Of a DNA stretch of 64,000 bases, positions 1-10,240 are shown one piece after another. How positions within the stretch are numbered: the stretch's first letter is position 1; every line of letters begins with the position of its first letter. This DNA is from Lachnospiraceae bacterium (GTDB taxonomy: Bacteria; Bacillota; Clostridia; Lachnospirales; Lachnospiraceae), in contig JAFQOE010000037.1 of assembly GCA_017395635.1 (NCBI GenBank), positions 1 to 64,000 on the forward strand, read 5' to 3'. The notes under the pieces are model-generated. The model saw only the letters and a program-made list of their open reading frames with translations, was not told where the DNA came from and ran no database searches. The translations under genes and the position numbers were made by a program.

Positions 1-312
1 ATCACTCCTTGTATCCATTATAACACACAAGCACAAACAAGTACATACTAAAACGTAAAAATTTGACAAAAAAATAAGCCATAAATGGCTTAAATAAAGG
101 ATTCTTTATAATGTTACTAAAATACAAGTGTCAAAGACCCGGCTTGCATGAAATAGCCCTCCTTAATGTGAGTATAATTATACATTCTCAAAACGAAAAG
201 TCAAACTGTCATAGGTAAATTACTCCTTTGCTATTTGAGGATAATATGATAAAATATGGTATTAAAGTGGGCTAATTGTGTAGAAATTTTGTGGTCCTCG
301 TAGGAGAAAGTA
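1..312. other. Intergenic region upstream of the first glycosyltransferase
   Basis: No gene is seen here. On the minus strand a TATAAT hexamer (22 to 17) is followed by an AAGGAG-like ribosome site (10 to 5), so a divergent gene may begin just left of the window. A 7-bp stem with a 2-nt loop lies at 76-91 (AAGCCAT/ATGGCTT). A TATAAT at 173-178 has no good -35 partner. The ribosome site for the first gene, GGAGAAAG, sits at 303-310. Confidence 0.3.
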
Positions 313-2415
313 ATGGTTAAAGTATCTGTAATAATTCCTATATATAATGTTGAAAAATATATTGAAGATTGTATTTGTTCCGTATTGAAACAGACTTTGA
401 GAGAGATAGAAATTATCTGTGTGAATGATGGAACGAAAGATAATTCTATGTCTATTGTTGACAAATACAAAGAGCAGGATGACAGAATTATAATTGTGAA
501 TAAGGAAAATGGTGGTTTGTCTTCGGCTCGAAATGCAGGATTAGATTGCGCAACAGGCGAGTATGTATATTTTCTGGATAGCGATGATATGATTGCAGAT
601 AATATGTTGGAATTATTATATAATCTGGCTTCGAAGGATGATTTGGATAATATATATTTTGATGCGGAAGCGATTTATGAAAGTTCGGAAGTGGAGAAGC
701 AGTATCCACAGTACAAGACATATTATTGCAGACCGGGGATATTTACAGAGGTTCAAAGCGGACCGGAATTATTTGCCCGTATGGAGAATTTTAAGTATTA
801 CAGACCATCTGCCTGCTTGCAGATGCCCAAACGTTCCTTACTAATTGAGAATGATATTCGATTTAAGGAAGGAATTATACATGAAGATCAGTTGTTTTCC
901 GTACAAGCGATTTTGTTGTCGAAAAGAGCGAAGCATGTAGCGATTCCGTATTATATGAGAAGAGTTCGTAGCGAGTCGATTATGACATCGGAGCAAGAGT
1001 TTCGCAGCTCCTATGGATATTATATCTGCTTGAAGGAGTATCAGGAATTTCTGAAACGGTTTGATTTTCAAAATCCGGATGTTATTAAGGCCGTCAGAAG
1101 ACGTCTTCAGATTTTGCAGAATCTGGCAGTATCAGAGATTCACAAATTGACCTGTCAGGAACTGAAGAAGGAGATACAGGAATATCCGTTGGATATTCAA
1201 TTTGGATATGAATTGTATGTGATTCGCGTATTACAGGAACGCCAGTCGCAACAGGAGAAGCAGAAGAAGTTAAAGAAAGAGATAAAGGCTGTTAAGAAAT
1301 CTACAACCTTTCGCATTGGAAGACTTCTTTTGTTAGCACCTAGGAAATGTGTAGCTTTGATGCGAAATGTGTCAGAGAAGGGGATTTCCTGTACATGGTA
1401 TGCAATTAAGAGAAGGTTGACAAAAGAACGTCGTGAGCTGTCACCCAACAAGGTATGTGTTAGCATAATTATACCAATATATAATGCAGAGAAGTATCTG
1501 CGAGGTTGTTTGAACCAGTTGAGAGTTCAGACGTTAGAGTCCATAGAGATTATTTGTGTCAATGATGGGTCGACGGATGGAACAAAAGCGATTTTAGATG
1601 AATACGCAGTGAAGGATAGCCGTATTAAGGTGGTACATCAGGAGAATCAAGGAGCCGGAATTACGAGAAATAAAGGTTTGGAGAGTGCGCAGGGAGAATA
1701 TCTTTTGTTCTTAGATGCAGATGATATTTTTGATAAGAAACTGTGTGAAGATGTATATTATAAAGCTAAGTATGATATGGCGGATGTGGTATTGTTTGGT
1801 GCCAATCGTTTGAATATGCAAAATGCCGAACAGGAACCGATGGGATGGGTGCTGAAGGAGCAGATGTTGCCACAGAAGATGCCGTTTTCAATTAAGGATT
1901 ACGGAGACAAGATATATCAGGTTACAACAGCCTGCCCGTGGTCTAAGATGTTTCGTGCAGAATTTGTGAGACAGCAACAATTACAGTTTCAGAATACCAA
2001 GAATGCCAATGATGTATTCTTTGTGCGTACTGCATTGGCTACGGCTAAGAGAATAACGGTGCTACGCAAGAAGAAATACATTACGTATCGATACAATGAT
2101 GGCACCAATATACAGTCCGGTAAGAATAAGGCGCCGATTGAGTTTTATAAGGCGTTTAAGGCTTTGAAGGAAGAATTGTTGAGAAGAGGCATCTACAAGA
2201 AGGTAGAGCAAAGTTATGTCAACATGGTTTTGAAGGAAAGCTTGTTTAACCTGAGAACAGTTAGTGACGATGCAGCAAAGCAGGTTATTCAGGAAACGTT
2301 ATGGAATGAAGGTTTTTCTTTCTTTGAATTATCAAAATATGACAAGTCTTATTTTTATGACAAGAAAGAATATGAGGAGTATCAAGAACTTTTACAACAA
2401 AGGAATGATACCTAA
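313..2415 (+). CDS. Tandem family-2 glycosyltransferase (two GT2 domains)
   Basis: This 700-residue cytoplasmic protein carries two complete GT-A (GT2) domains. The first opens at residue 4 (VSVIIPIYN), has a VNDG donor-binding motif near 37-40 and the metal-binding DSDD at 89-92. The second opens near residue 381 (VSIIIPIYN) and has DADD at 468-471. Between them lies a Lys/Glu-rich, probably helical linker (about 300-370). Each domain probably transfers one sugar from a nucleotide donor onto a lipid-linked or growing surface glycan; the sugars cannot be told from sequence. A good ribosome site precedes the ATG. It is the first gene of a long plus-strand glycan cluster, with the next gene 31 bp downstream. 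Nothing is truncated. Confidence 0.9.
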   Translation: MVKVSVIIPIYNVEKYIEDCICSVLKQTLREIEIICVNDGTKDNSMSIVDKYKEQDDRIIIVNKENGGLSSARNAGLDCATGEYVYFLDSDDMIADNMLELLYNLASKDDLDNIYFDAEAIYESSEVEKQYPQYKTYYCRPGIFTEVQSGPELFARMENFKYYRPSACLQMPKRSLLIENDIRFKEGIIHEDQLFSVQAILLSKRAKHVAIPYYMRRVRSESIMTSEQEFRSSYGYYICLKEYQEFLKRFDFQNPDVIKAVRRRLQILQNLAVSEIHKLTCQELKKEIQEYPLDIQFGYELYVIRVLQERQSQQEKQKKLKKEIKAVKKSTTFRIGRLLLLAPRKCVALMRNVSEKGISCTWYAIKRRLTKERRELSPNKVCVSIIIPIYNAEKYLRGCLNQLRVQTLESIEIICVNDGSTDGTKAILDEYAVKDSRIKVVHQENQGAGITRNKGLESAQGEYLLFLDADDIFDKKLCEDVYYKAKYDMADVVLFGANRLNMQNAEQEPMGWVLKEQMLPQKMPFSIKDYGDKIYQVTTACPWSKMFRAEFVRQQQLQFQNTKNANDVFFVRTALATAKRITVLRKKKYITYRYNDGTNIQSGKNKAPIEFYKAFKALKEELLRRGIYKKVEQSYVNMVLKESLFNLRTVSDDAAKQVIQETLWNEGFSFFELSKYDKSYFYDKKEYEEYQELLQQRNDT

Positions 2416-2446
2416 GGAATATAGAATAGCAGAAGGGTAGATCGTT

Positions 2447-4363
2447 ATGTTAAATGCAGCAATAGTAGGAATTACATTATTGATTATAATGGGGCTGTCG
2501 CTCTTGTTTTATGTGGTTGTAAAGGTGACACCGGAGGAGAGCTTTGCTTCTGCGATTATGACAATTTTGGTTTTAATCTATATTGCAGGATTGGCTGGGA
2601 ATACACAGATTGCAGTATGGATTGTATATGCGTTGTCAATAGCAGGAACGGTGGTGTCTGTTGTTAAATGGGGGAAGAAAGATGCTTGTTCCTTTAAGAC
2701 CTTCTGGTCGCCTGGAATTATCATGGTGTGTGGTTTGGTAGTCTTTGCGGTAGTTGTGTTTAAAGGAATGCATGTGTATAACTGGGATGAACTGTATCAG
2801 TGGGGAAAAGCCGCCAATTACATGGTGGAATATGACAAACTACCAAGCGGAGATGCTTTTGCAGGTCAGTCGGTGTTATTGTCCAGTACAACATTTTTTC
2901 ATTATTTCATAGCTGATTTGAGTGCAGAGATAACGGGTGTTATTACAGAAAGTAATTATTATGTATCTAACCTTTTGTTGTGGTTTGCGGCGTTGATATT
3001 GCCGTTTTCAGGTGCGGATTGGAAACAGTGGAAACGGGTTTTTGCATTTGGGGTGTTTCATTTTCTTTTGACTTCGATTATTTTTGTGCAACCATATTAT
3101 AATATCTATACCGACCAGGCTACATCTTATTGGGCGGGCGGAATGATTGCATGGCTTGTGGCAGGTAAATGTCATAAGAAAAATGTATATCTTATTCCAC
3201 TGGTTTTGATTAATGTAGGCTTGATGAAGAGTATGGTGGGACCGTTATTTGCAGTTATTGTTGTATTGTCAATTATTGTATTGTACATTGCATCCTGCAA
3301 TGAAGAAGGTAAGCCGGTTATTCCGGGTGGTTGGAATAAAGTATTGTTTTCAAAAAAAGGTTTGTTTGGAATGTTGGCTGTTCTGTCACCGTTTATATTG
3401 ATGGGGGTATGGTCTGTTGCAACGAAGGAGAATGGAATATTCCGCTTTAACGGTGGTGTTGTTCAACCGGGAGAAGAGAATCGTGCTGCGCTTACATTGA
3501 AATCGATGATTGGATGGATTTTTGAGTCTGTTACGTTGAAAGAAGACAGTCTATATCTTTCGTATGGTGTGTTTTTTATCCTTACTGTGGCAGTCGTGTA
3601 TATCTTATATCCGCTTGTGTTAGATACTAAAGAGCGACATCGCTATCAAAGCTTGATGAGAATATATCTTGTTGGTTTTGCTTTATATTTTGTTATTATG
3701 TACATCGCATATATGATGGTATTTGGATATGTGGATAGTATTAAAGCGATGTCCTTGAATCGATATTTTTCGGATTATATGATGTTGGGAGTTGTACCGT
3801 TGACGGTACCATTGTTCAAGTGGACCAACAAAGAAAACAATATGTATATTAATGCAATCAAGAAAGCATTGGTGGTAGTGTTTACACTATGTATTTTGTA
3901 TGGAAGTAGTGATTATCTCTTGCAGAATATGGTTCATGTTTATGCTATGGATATTCCGAATTATGCTGCCCGTGAGAAAATGATTGGTTATTGTGAAGAA
4001 ATCAAAGAACTTACGGACGAAACCGGAAAGATATATTTTATCAATCAGAGAAAATCAGGTTTGTTTACACTTGTTGCGGATTATGAGATGGATGAACAAG
4101 TGACTAGAGACGGTATGTGCTTCAAATTCCGTAAGGATACAAGTGAACCGATATTAGGATTGACGGAATACCCGATAGAGACATTCCCGCAGATATTAAG
4201 AGACCAAGGATATTCATATGTTTGGGTATATTCCAACGATAATTATTTCAAAAACAATATGAAAGAATTATTTGGTCTGAAGAAAATAGAGAATGGCAAT
4301 TTCTATAAGGTTGTTGTATATGAAGATAGGGTAGAATTGCAGTACCTTGATAGGATTAAATGA
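2447..4363 (+). CDS. Polytopic membrane protein, GT-C glycosyltransferase-like
   Basis: This 638-residue protein has about 11-13 hydrophobic segments, starting with a TM helix at the extreme N-terminus, then an extracytoplasmic-looking loop with NWDELYQWGKAA near residue 110. An acidic pair in the first large loop is typical of GT-C polyprenyl-phosphate-dependent transferases, and the last 130 residues form a soluble tail. I infer transfer of a lipid-phosphate-linked sugar outside the membrane, in line with the DPM1-like GT2 and DUF2304 genes downstream that could supply the donor. A Wzy-type polymerase is a weaker alternative. The gene sits between two GT2 genes, 22-31 bp apart, consistent with one operon. 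I do not recognise the exact family. Confidence 0.6.
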   Translation: MLNAAIVGITLLIIMGLSLLFYVVVKVTPEESFASAIMTILVLIYIAGLAGNTQIAVWIVYALSIAGTVVSVVKWGKKDACSFKTFWSPGIIMVCGLVVFAVVVFKGMHVYNWDELYQWGKAANYMVEYDKLPSGDAFAGQSVLLSSTTFFHYFIADLSAEITGVITESNYYVSNLLLWFAALILPFSGADWKQWKRVFAFGVFHFLLTSIIFVQPYYNIYTDQATSYWAGGMIAWLVAGKCHKKNVYLIPLVLINVGLMKSMVGPLFAVIVVLSIIVLYIASCNEEGKPVIPGGWNKVLFSKKGLFGMLAVLSPFILMGVWSVATKENGIFRFNGGVVQPGEENRAALTLKSMIGWIFESVTLKEDSLYLSYGVFFILTVAVVYILYPLVLDTKERHRYQSLMRIYLVGFALYFVIMYIAYMMVFGYVDSIKAMSLNRYFSDYMMLGVVPLTVPLFKWTNKENNMYINAIKKALVVVFTLCILYGSSDYLLQNMVHVYAMDIPNYAAREKMIGYCEEIKELTDETGKIYFINQRKSGLFTLVADYEMDEQVTRDGMCFKFRKDTSEPILGLTEYPIETFPQILRDQGYSYVWVYSNDNYFKNNMKELFGLKKIENGNFYKVVVYEDRVELQYLDRIK

Positions 4364-4384
4364 TAATGAATTTCGACGGAGAGA

Positions 4385-5173
4385 ATGATGAAACATACAT
4401 TTGTAATATGTGCATATAAGGAAAGTCCATATTTGGAGGAGTGTATTAAGTCTTTGAAGGAACAGACAGTTCAGTCAAAGATTATTATGATGACATCAAC
4501 CCCTAATGCTTATATCGAACAGATGGCGAAGAAGCATAATATTCCTTTATATATCAGAGATGGAGCATCCGATATTGTGCTAGACTGGAATTATGGTTAT
4601 AATAAAGTTACAACACCATATCTTACAATCGCTCATCAGGATGATATATACTTGCCGGATTATACAAAATCTGTATTAGATGCATTTTGTAAATCAAGGA
4701 AGCCGTTAATTTATTTTAGCGACTATGGGGAAATTCGCAACGATGAGATTGTTACAAAGAACAGATTGTTACAGGTGAAGCGAATTATGTTGATTCCGCT
4801 AAGGTGTCGATTGTTATATTCCAGTGTGTTTGTGAGAAGAAGAATATTATCTTTTGGTTCTCCGATATGCTGTCCGTCTGTTGCCTATGTGAAAGATAAT
4901 CTTCCGAAGGAAGTATTTCGACAAGGCTTTCGCAGCAATGAGGATTGGGAAGCCTGGGAGAAATTGTCTAATTTAAAAGGTGATTTTATATATGACAAGA
5001 GAATTATGATGTATCACAGAATACATGAAGATTCTGAAACGTCAGCAATTATTCAGGATAATAAACGATCCGATGAAGATATGGAAATGTATAGTAAGTT
5101 CTGGCCGAAACCGATAGCGAAACTATTAGTTAAGGCATATGCCAGTGGTCAGAAGTCAAATGATTTGAAATGA
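4385..5173 (+). CDS. Family-2 glycosyltransferase
   Basis: This 262-residue GT2-like protein starts with FVICAYKESPYLEECIKSL. The usual DxD position reads HQDD (AHQDDIYLPDYTKS) near residue 84, followed by a Y/F-SDYGE segment. The DDG motif is poorly kept, so the donor site differs from its neighbours. The C-terminal half contains NEDWEAWEKLS, similar to the acceptor-side ED motif of GT2 enzymes. Two adjacent ATGs (4385 and 4388) share one GGAGAG site; either start is possible. It lies in a plus-strand glycan operon and the next gene begins 13 bp later. Donor and acceptor are unknown. Confidence 0.8.
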   Translation: MMKHTFVICAYKESPYLEECIKSLKEQTVQSKIIMMTSTPNAYIEQMAKKHNIPLYIRDGASDIVLDWNYGYNKVTTPYLTIAHQDDIYLPDYTKSVLDAFCKSRKPLIYFSDYGEIRNDEIVTKNRLLQVKRIMLIPLRCRLLYSSVFVRRRILSFGSPICCPSVAYVKDNLPKEVFRQGFRSNEDWEAWEKLSNLKGDFIYDKRIMMYHRIHEDSETSAIIQDNKRSDEDMEMYSKFWPKPIAKLLVKAYASGQKSNDLK

Positions 5174-5186
5174 TGGTGATACAGTT

Positions 5187-5873
5187 ATGAAAATGTTAGC
5201 GATTATACCGGCTCATAATGAAAGAGAGAGTATTATATTTACCGTAGAGGACATTAAGAAAAATGCACCGGATTTTGACTATGTGATTATTAATGATTGT
5301 TCGACAGATAATACGATGGATATTTGTCGTTATCAGGGGTATAATGTACTGAATTTGCCAATCAACTTGGGGATTGGTGGTGCGGTTCAAACTGGATATC
5401 TTTATGCATATCGTAATGGGTATGATATTGCAGTACAGTTTGATGGTGACGGACAACACAAAGCAGAGTATTTGAATGATATGGCTAAGTGTTTGATAGA
5501 TAATCAGTTAGACATGGTGATTGGTTCGCGTTTTATTGATAATGCTGGATTTCAGTCCACATGGATTCGAAGACTTGGAATTCGATATTTTACAGCTATG
5601 ATTAAAATATTGAGTGGTAAAACAATTACAGATCCAACATCCGGTATGAGAATGTGCAATCGGAAGACGATAGAGATGTTTGCTAATGAATATCCAAGAG
5701 ATTATCCGGAACCGGAAAGTACAATGCGATTGATTCGCCACAAGCGTAAGATTGCAGAGGTTCCGGTTGAGATGCGAGATCGTCAGGGTGGTGTTTCCTT
5801 TATTTCGCCACTAGTATCTGTATATTATATGATAAAAGTAACTCTTGCTATTCTAATTGAAAGGATGCGATAG
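5187..5873 (+). CDS. DPM1-like family-2 glycosyltransferase (polyprenyl-phosphate sugar synthase type)
   Basis: This 228-residue GT2 protein has IIPAHNERESI at the N-terminus, INDCSTDNT near 35 and QFDGDGQH near 88, the pattern of dolichyl/undecaprenyl-phosphate sugar synthases. The extended membrane domain of GtrB is absent; only one hydrophobic segment appears near the C-terminus (about 205-225). Such enzymes load a sugar onto a polyprenyl phosphate for use by GT-C transferases outside the membrane. The following gene is DUF2304, a common partner of this GT2 type in Gram-positive polysaccharide loci, and the GT-C-like protein two genes upstream would be a natural user. Spacing to DUF2304 is 3 bp, so translation is probably coupled. 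Confidence 0.85.
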   Translation: MKMLAIIPAHNERESIIFTVEDIKKNAPDFDYVIINDCSTDNTMDICRYQGYNVLNLPINLGIGGAVQTGYLYAYRNGYDIAVQFDGDGQHKAEYLNDMAKCLIDNQLDMVIGSRFIDNAGFQSTWIRRLGIRYFTAMIKILSGKTITDPTSGMRMCNRKTIEMFANEYPRDYPEPESTMRLIRHKRKIAEVPVEMRDRQGGVSFISPLVSVYYMIKVTLAILIERMR

Positions 5874-5876
5874 ATT

Positions 5877-6287
5877 ATGATGACTACAAGATTTCAGATC
5901 ATTCTGATTGTCGGAATTGTTCTGATGTTATTATTAATACTTAACATGATTCGTAAAAGAAAATTGGAATTAAAATATTCGTTAGAATGGCTTATTGTTC
6001 TGGTTTTGTTACTAATTATAGCATGTGTACCGGAAACACTTACCAAGGTGGCAAGTACATTGGGAATATATTCTCCTGTTAATATGATATTTTTCCTTGG
6101 ATTTGTGTTTGCACTTATTATTATATTTGTGTTGACTGTAACGGTTTCAAGATTATCTGCAAGAATACGACGTTTGGCTCAGATTGTGGCCATGCTTAAT
6201 AGTTACATGGGAGAACCGATCGAAGATGATTTGAAGGAAAAGATTGAAAAAGAAGTAAAGGAAATTGTATCTGATAAGCTTAAGTGA
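5877..6287 (+). CDS. DUF2304 family membrane protein
   Basis: This 136-residue protein has three hydrophobic helices (about 5-25, 35-55, 65-90) followed by a charged, probably coiled-coil tail. The size and layout match DUF2304, whose members sit next to DPM1-like glycosyltransferases. A role in anchoring the enzyme or flipping the sugar carrier is commonly proposed but not proven. It begins 3 bp after the GT2 gene, and the ribosome site of the next gene overlaps its stop codon, so all three are probably translated together. The family call rests on topology and neighbourhood. Confidence 0.7.
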   Translation: MMTTRFQIILIVGIVLMLLLILNMIRKRKLELKYSLEWLIVLVLLLIIACVPETLTKVASTLGIYSPVNMIFFLGFVFALIIIFVLTVTVSRLSARIRRLAQIVAMLNSYMGEPIEDDLKEKIEKEVKEIVSDKLK

Positions 6288-6304
6288 AGGTGAGGAAGAA
6301 TACA

Positions 6305-7294
6305 ATGGAGACAGCAGGAAAAGTATCGATTGTTATTCCGGTATATAATAATGAGAAATATGTAGAAAAATGTATAGAATCCGTATGTACACAGAGTTAT
6401 CAGGATTTGGAAATTATTCTTGTGGATGACGGAAGTACCGATTCGTCCGGTGCAATATGTGATCGATATGCTGAGCAAGATAGTCGCATCATAGTGTTAC
6501 ATCAAGAAAATGGTGGAGTATCAAATGCAAGAAATAATGGTATAGATATGGCAACAGGTGAGTATCTTACCTTTGTGGATGGCGATGATTATATTGGGAC
6601 AGATTATATTGGTGATTTGGTGAAGTGTGCGCAAGATAATCAGGCAGATATGGTTATATGCGGATTGAGAATGGTGGATGTTGATGGAAAGGAAACACAA
6701 GTAATTATTCCGGGTGAATACATTCGCTATGAACATGAAGAGTGGACTTTTAGAATATCCGGTGTTTGGGCACATTTGTATAGAAAAGAGTTATGGGATA
6801 AATATCAAGTGAGATTTTATGTTGGAGAAAGAGGCGAAGATATTCCTATTGCGCTTTTCTTTTCTGGTGTTTGTGAGAAGATTATTACATTATCTAAAGC
6901 AGACTATTACTATGTTCAACATGCCGGTTCGGCAATGGCAAATTTTAAAGGACTTAAAAAGAATGGATTACCGTATAATGGATTGGAAACAACGATTCAG
7001 AAATTACAAAGGATTAGTGTGTATAACAGTTTGGAATTTCAAGAATTGTTTGTGTTGCGAGTGTTAGCGACATTTATTCAGTTGGCAAGAGGTGCGGACA
7101 AGCAGGAAATAGATCGATTAGCAAGATATATCGACCGGATTTTGGATTCTTATTATCCAAATTATTATAAGAATTCGAAAGCAAGAATATTTTCAAAGTT
7201 AGATATTCCGTTATTTCAGAAGATAGCAGTAAAGGTTTTGATTTTAGTGAAACGCATTCGTTGCGTATCACTTTTTTTGAAAGCAGTATGCTAA
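6305..7294 (+). CDS. Family-2 glycosyltransferase
   Basis: This is a GT2 enzyme of about 329 residues, with VSIVIPVYNNEKYVEKCI at the start, VDDGSTDSSG near 40-50 and DGDD (TFVDGDDYI) near 90. A GTG at 6284 in the same frame overlaps the upstream stop, but the ATG at 6305 has the strong ribosome site GAAGGTGAGG (6286-6295), so I chose it. The C-terminal 100 residues are basic and partly amphipathic, suggesting membrane association. The domain resembles EpsJ/CpsI-type transferases of Firmicutes capsule loci. The sugar specificity cannot be read from sequence. Confidence 0.9.
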   Translation: METAGKVSIVIPVYNNEKYVEKCIESVCTQSYQDLEIILVDDGSTDSSGAICDRYAEQDSRIIVLHQENGGVSNARNNGIDMATGEYLTFVDGDDYIGTDYIGDLVKCAQDNQADMVICGLRMVDVDGKETQVIIPGEYIRYEHEEWTFRISGVWAHLYRKELWDKYQVRFYVGERGEDIPIALFFSGVCEKIITLSKADYYYVQHAGSAMANFKGLKKNGLPYNGLETTIQKLQRISVYNSLEFQELFVLRVLATFIQLARGADKQEIDRLARYIDRILDSYYPNYYKNSKARIFSKLDIPLFQKIAVKVLILVKRIRCVSLFLKAVC

Positions 7295-7323
7295 ACATGG
7301 TGTATTGAGATTTGAGGTAGTAT

Positions 7324-10023
7324 ATGAATACAATCGTTTTTTTGATTTTGCATTATGGTGATATTGCTGTAACAAAATCATGCACAGATTCTATATTACA
7401 ATTGAATACAGAAGATAATATCCGGATTGTTATTGTTGACAATGATTACAAAAAAAGTGAAGCAGAAAGAAAACAATTAGATAATCAATATGCAGATAGT
7501 TCGATTGTGAAGATTATTAAAATGACTGAAAATGTAGGATTTTCAAGAGCCAATAATGAAGGTTATTTATATGCCAAGAAGCATTATCAGCCGGATTATA
7601 TTATTGTCACAAACAATGATATTGTTTTTGAACAGAAGGATTTTATTGAAAAGATAAAGTTTGATTATGAGCAGTATGAGTATGCAGTGTTAGGACCGGA
7701 TATATTAGGTTATGACGATGGGAAACATCAAAGTCCTATTGATGTACAAGGTCGCACGTTAAAACAAGTCGACTACACAATTTGGATGAATAAAGTTTGT
7801 TTGGCAATGTTTTCCTTGGTTTATCCGTTACTAAAATGGAATTTTGGACGTCAAAAGGAAGCACAGAGTAATACAAATGTAGGATATTGTGAAGGTATTG
7901 TGCCGAGTGGTGCTTGTATTGTATTATCTTCGTTATTTATTGATAAAGAAAGTAAGGTGTTTGCACCAGAAACCATGTTCTATTATGAAGAATATATTCT
8001 TCATGAAAGATGTAGACAAAAAGGGCACAAAATAGTTTTCGAACCGAATGTGTATGTTGTTCATGGTGATTCTGTTGCAACAAAGCACAAGACAGGAAAT
8101 CAAAGAGAACGAATTCGCTTTGTGATGAAGAATACTTTGGAGTCTGCGCGAGTATATAGAGATATGTTGAGTGGAAAGAAAAAAGTGAAAAAAGAAAAGA
8201 GTGTTAGCTGGAAGGGAAACTTGAGAAAAATAACGGTAATTCGTTTGATGTTAAATGCCCCTCTTTATCTGAAAACAAACGGATGGAAAAAAACGATACA
8301 GTATACTCAGGATGTAATTTGGAATTTCTTTGGAAAGAATAGAAATAAAGTGCCACGCATTCAATATAATGTTAAGGAGCTTGAGGAACAAGGGAAAAAG
8401 GACTTCAAGAAAAATATCAAATTTAGTATTGTTGTACCTCTCTACAACACACCAATTTCTTATTTGCGAGAAATGATAGAGTCTGTTCAAAATCAAACAT
8501 ACACAAATTGGGAGTTGTGTCTTGCAGATGGAAGTGATGAGGGGCATGAAGATGTTGGGGATGTTTGCCATGAGTATCAGCAAAGTGATGCAAGGATTAA
8601 ATATAAAAAATTATCTGAGAATAAAGGTATATCAGAGAATACCAATGTAGCACTAGAAATGAGTGAGGGTGAATATGTCGGATTGTTAGATCATGATGAT
8701 TGTTTGCATTTGAGTGCGCTGTTTGAATGTATGTGTGTAATTGAGCAAAATAAAGTGGATTACATATATACAGATGAAATGACTTTTGTAGGTGATATCA
8801 AGCATGTTGTTAATGTACATTTTAAGCCAGATTTTTCGCCAGATACATTGAGAAGCTATAATTATATCGGTTGTTTTTCTGTGTTTAATAAACAATTGTT
8901 AAATGAGGTGGGGAACTTCGATCCTCGGTTTGAGGGCAGTCAAAATTACGATGTGATTTTTAGATTGACGGAAAAGGCTCAAAATATTGTTCATATACAA
9001 AAGGTTTTATATTTTAAACGTCTTTGTGAGAACTCTGTCATACAAAACCATCATATAAAATCTTCTGAGGTTGATGTGACCAAGGATATTATTTTGGAAC
9101 ACTTGAATCGAGTTGGATTAGTTGGTAAGGTTGAGGTTGGTAAAATTCCTACAATATATAGAATTGAATATGAAATAAAACAAGATCCATTAATATCTAT
9201 ACTCATACCTAATAAGGATCATGTGATTGAATTAAGACAATGTATTGAGTCAATAGAGAGTAAGTCGACATATAAGAATATTGAAATTATTGTTGTAGAA
9301 AACAACAGTGAGCAAGAAGAGACGTTTGCGTATTATGAGAGCTTGATGAAGAATTGTCGAAATGTCAAAGTTGTGAATTGGAAAGGTGATTTCAATTATT
9401 CTGCGATTAATAATTATGGTGTTACTTTTTGCAAAGGAGAATATATTGTACTACTCAATAATGACATTGAAGTTATTACACCGAATTGGTTAGAAGAAAT
9501 GTTGATGTTTGCACAGCGTCCAGATGTGGGGGCAGTAGGTGCTATGTTGTATTATCCTGATGATACAATTCAACATGCAGGAGTTATTGTTGGGATTGGT
9601 GGTGTTGCAGGACACTCACATAAATTTCTTGGACGAGATAACTATGGGTATGCTAATCGGTTGTTAATAGCACAGAATTTATCTGCAGTGACAGCAGCCT
9701 GTATGATGATGCGAAAAAGTATATACGAAGAAGTGGATGGATTGGATGAACAATTTAAAGTAGCATATAATGATGTGGATATATGTATGAGAATTCATGA
9801 AAAAGGTTACTTAAATGTGTTTACGCCATTTGCAGAGTTATATCATTATGAATCGAAGAGTAGGGGCAGTGAAAATACCAAGGAGAAAATAATTCGTCTA
9901 AAAAAAGAAAAAGAATATTTTGTAATGAAATGGTCTGATTATTTGAAAGTAGGCGATCCTTATTATAATATTAATTTGACACAAGATAAAGAAGATTTTT
10001 CTTACAAGAATAGAAGAAAGTAA
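7324..10023 (+). CDS. Triple-domain family-2 glycosyltransferase, rhamnosyltransferase-like
   Basis: This 899-residue protein contains three GT2-like domains. The N-terminal one (about 1-290) has NVGFSRANNEG and VTNNDIVFE, typical of WbbL/rhamnosyltransferase-type GT2. The second begins near residue 368 (FSIVVPLYNTP) with LLDHDD. The third begins near residue 620 (PLISILIPNKDH) with LLNNDIEV and a late YNDVDICMRIHEKG motif. The pairing of the last two domains is common in long polysaccharide glycosyltransferases of rhamnan and teichoic-type loci. Three active sites in one chain imply ordered addition of several residues. The dTDP-rhamnose genes at 24509-28420 make rhamnose a plausible donor, which is inference. 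Confidence 0.88.
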   Translation: MNTIVFLILHYGDIAVTKSCTDSILQLNTEDNIRIVIVDNDYKKSEAERKQLDNQYADSSIVKIIKMTENVGFSRANNEGYLYAKKHYQPDYIIVTNNDIVFEQKDFIEKIKFDYEQYEYAVLGPDILGYDDGKHQSPIDVQGRTLKQVDYTIWMNKVCLAMFSLVYPLLKWNFGRQKEAQSNTNVGYCEGIVPSGACIVLSSLFIDKESKVFAPETMFYYEEYILHERCRQKGHKIVFEPNVYVVHGDSVATKHKTGNQRERIRFVMKNTLESARVYRDMLSGKKKVKKEKSVSWKGNLRKITVIRLMLNAPLYLKTNGWKKTIQYTQDVIWNFFGKNRNKVPRIQYNVKELEEQGKKDFKKNIKFSIVVPLYNTPISYLREMIESVQNQTYTNWELCLADGSDEGHEDVGDVCHEYQQSDARIKYKKLSENKGISENTNVALEMSEGEYVGLLDHDDCLHLSALFECMCVIEQNKVDYIYTDEMTFVGDIKHVVNVHFKPDFSPDTLRSYNYIGCFSVFNKQLLNEVGNFDPRFEGSQNYDVIFRLTEKAQNIVHIQKVLYFKRLCENSVIQNHHIKSSEVDVTKDIILEHLNRVGLVGKVEVGKIPTIYRIEYEIKQDPLISILIPNKDHVIELRQCIESIESKSTYKNIEIIVVENNSEQEETFAYYESLMKNCRNVKVVNWKGDFNYSAINNYGVTFCKGEYIVLLNNDIEVITPNWLEEMLMFAQRPDVGAVGAMLYYPDDTIQHAGVIVGIGGVAGHSHKFLGRDNYGYANRLLIAQNLSAVTAACMMMRKSIYEEVDGLDEQFKVAYNDVDICMRIHEKGYLNVFTPFAELYHYESKSRGSENTKEKIIRLKKEKEYFVMKWSDYLKVGDPYYNINLTQDKEDFSYKNRRK

Positions 10024-10240
10024 AGTGAATGTATTGTTTGTTAATGAGTTATCCATTGAAATAATACTTGAGGCGGAAGATATTGTAATTACAATGAGAT
10101 TGTATTATAATGATATGATACTTTTAGGCTGATTGCTGTTTGTTTGGTAAATGGAATTGACAAATTATATAACAAATGTCAGAGTTGACCATAGAATTAT
10201 ATATGTTTTGAAAAACACATATAGACAGAAAGGAAGAAAT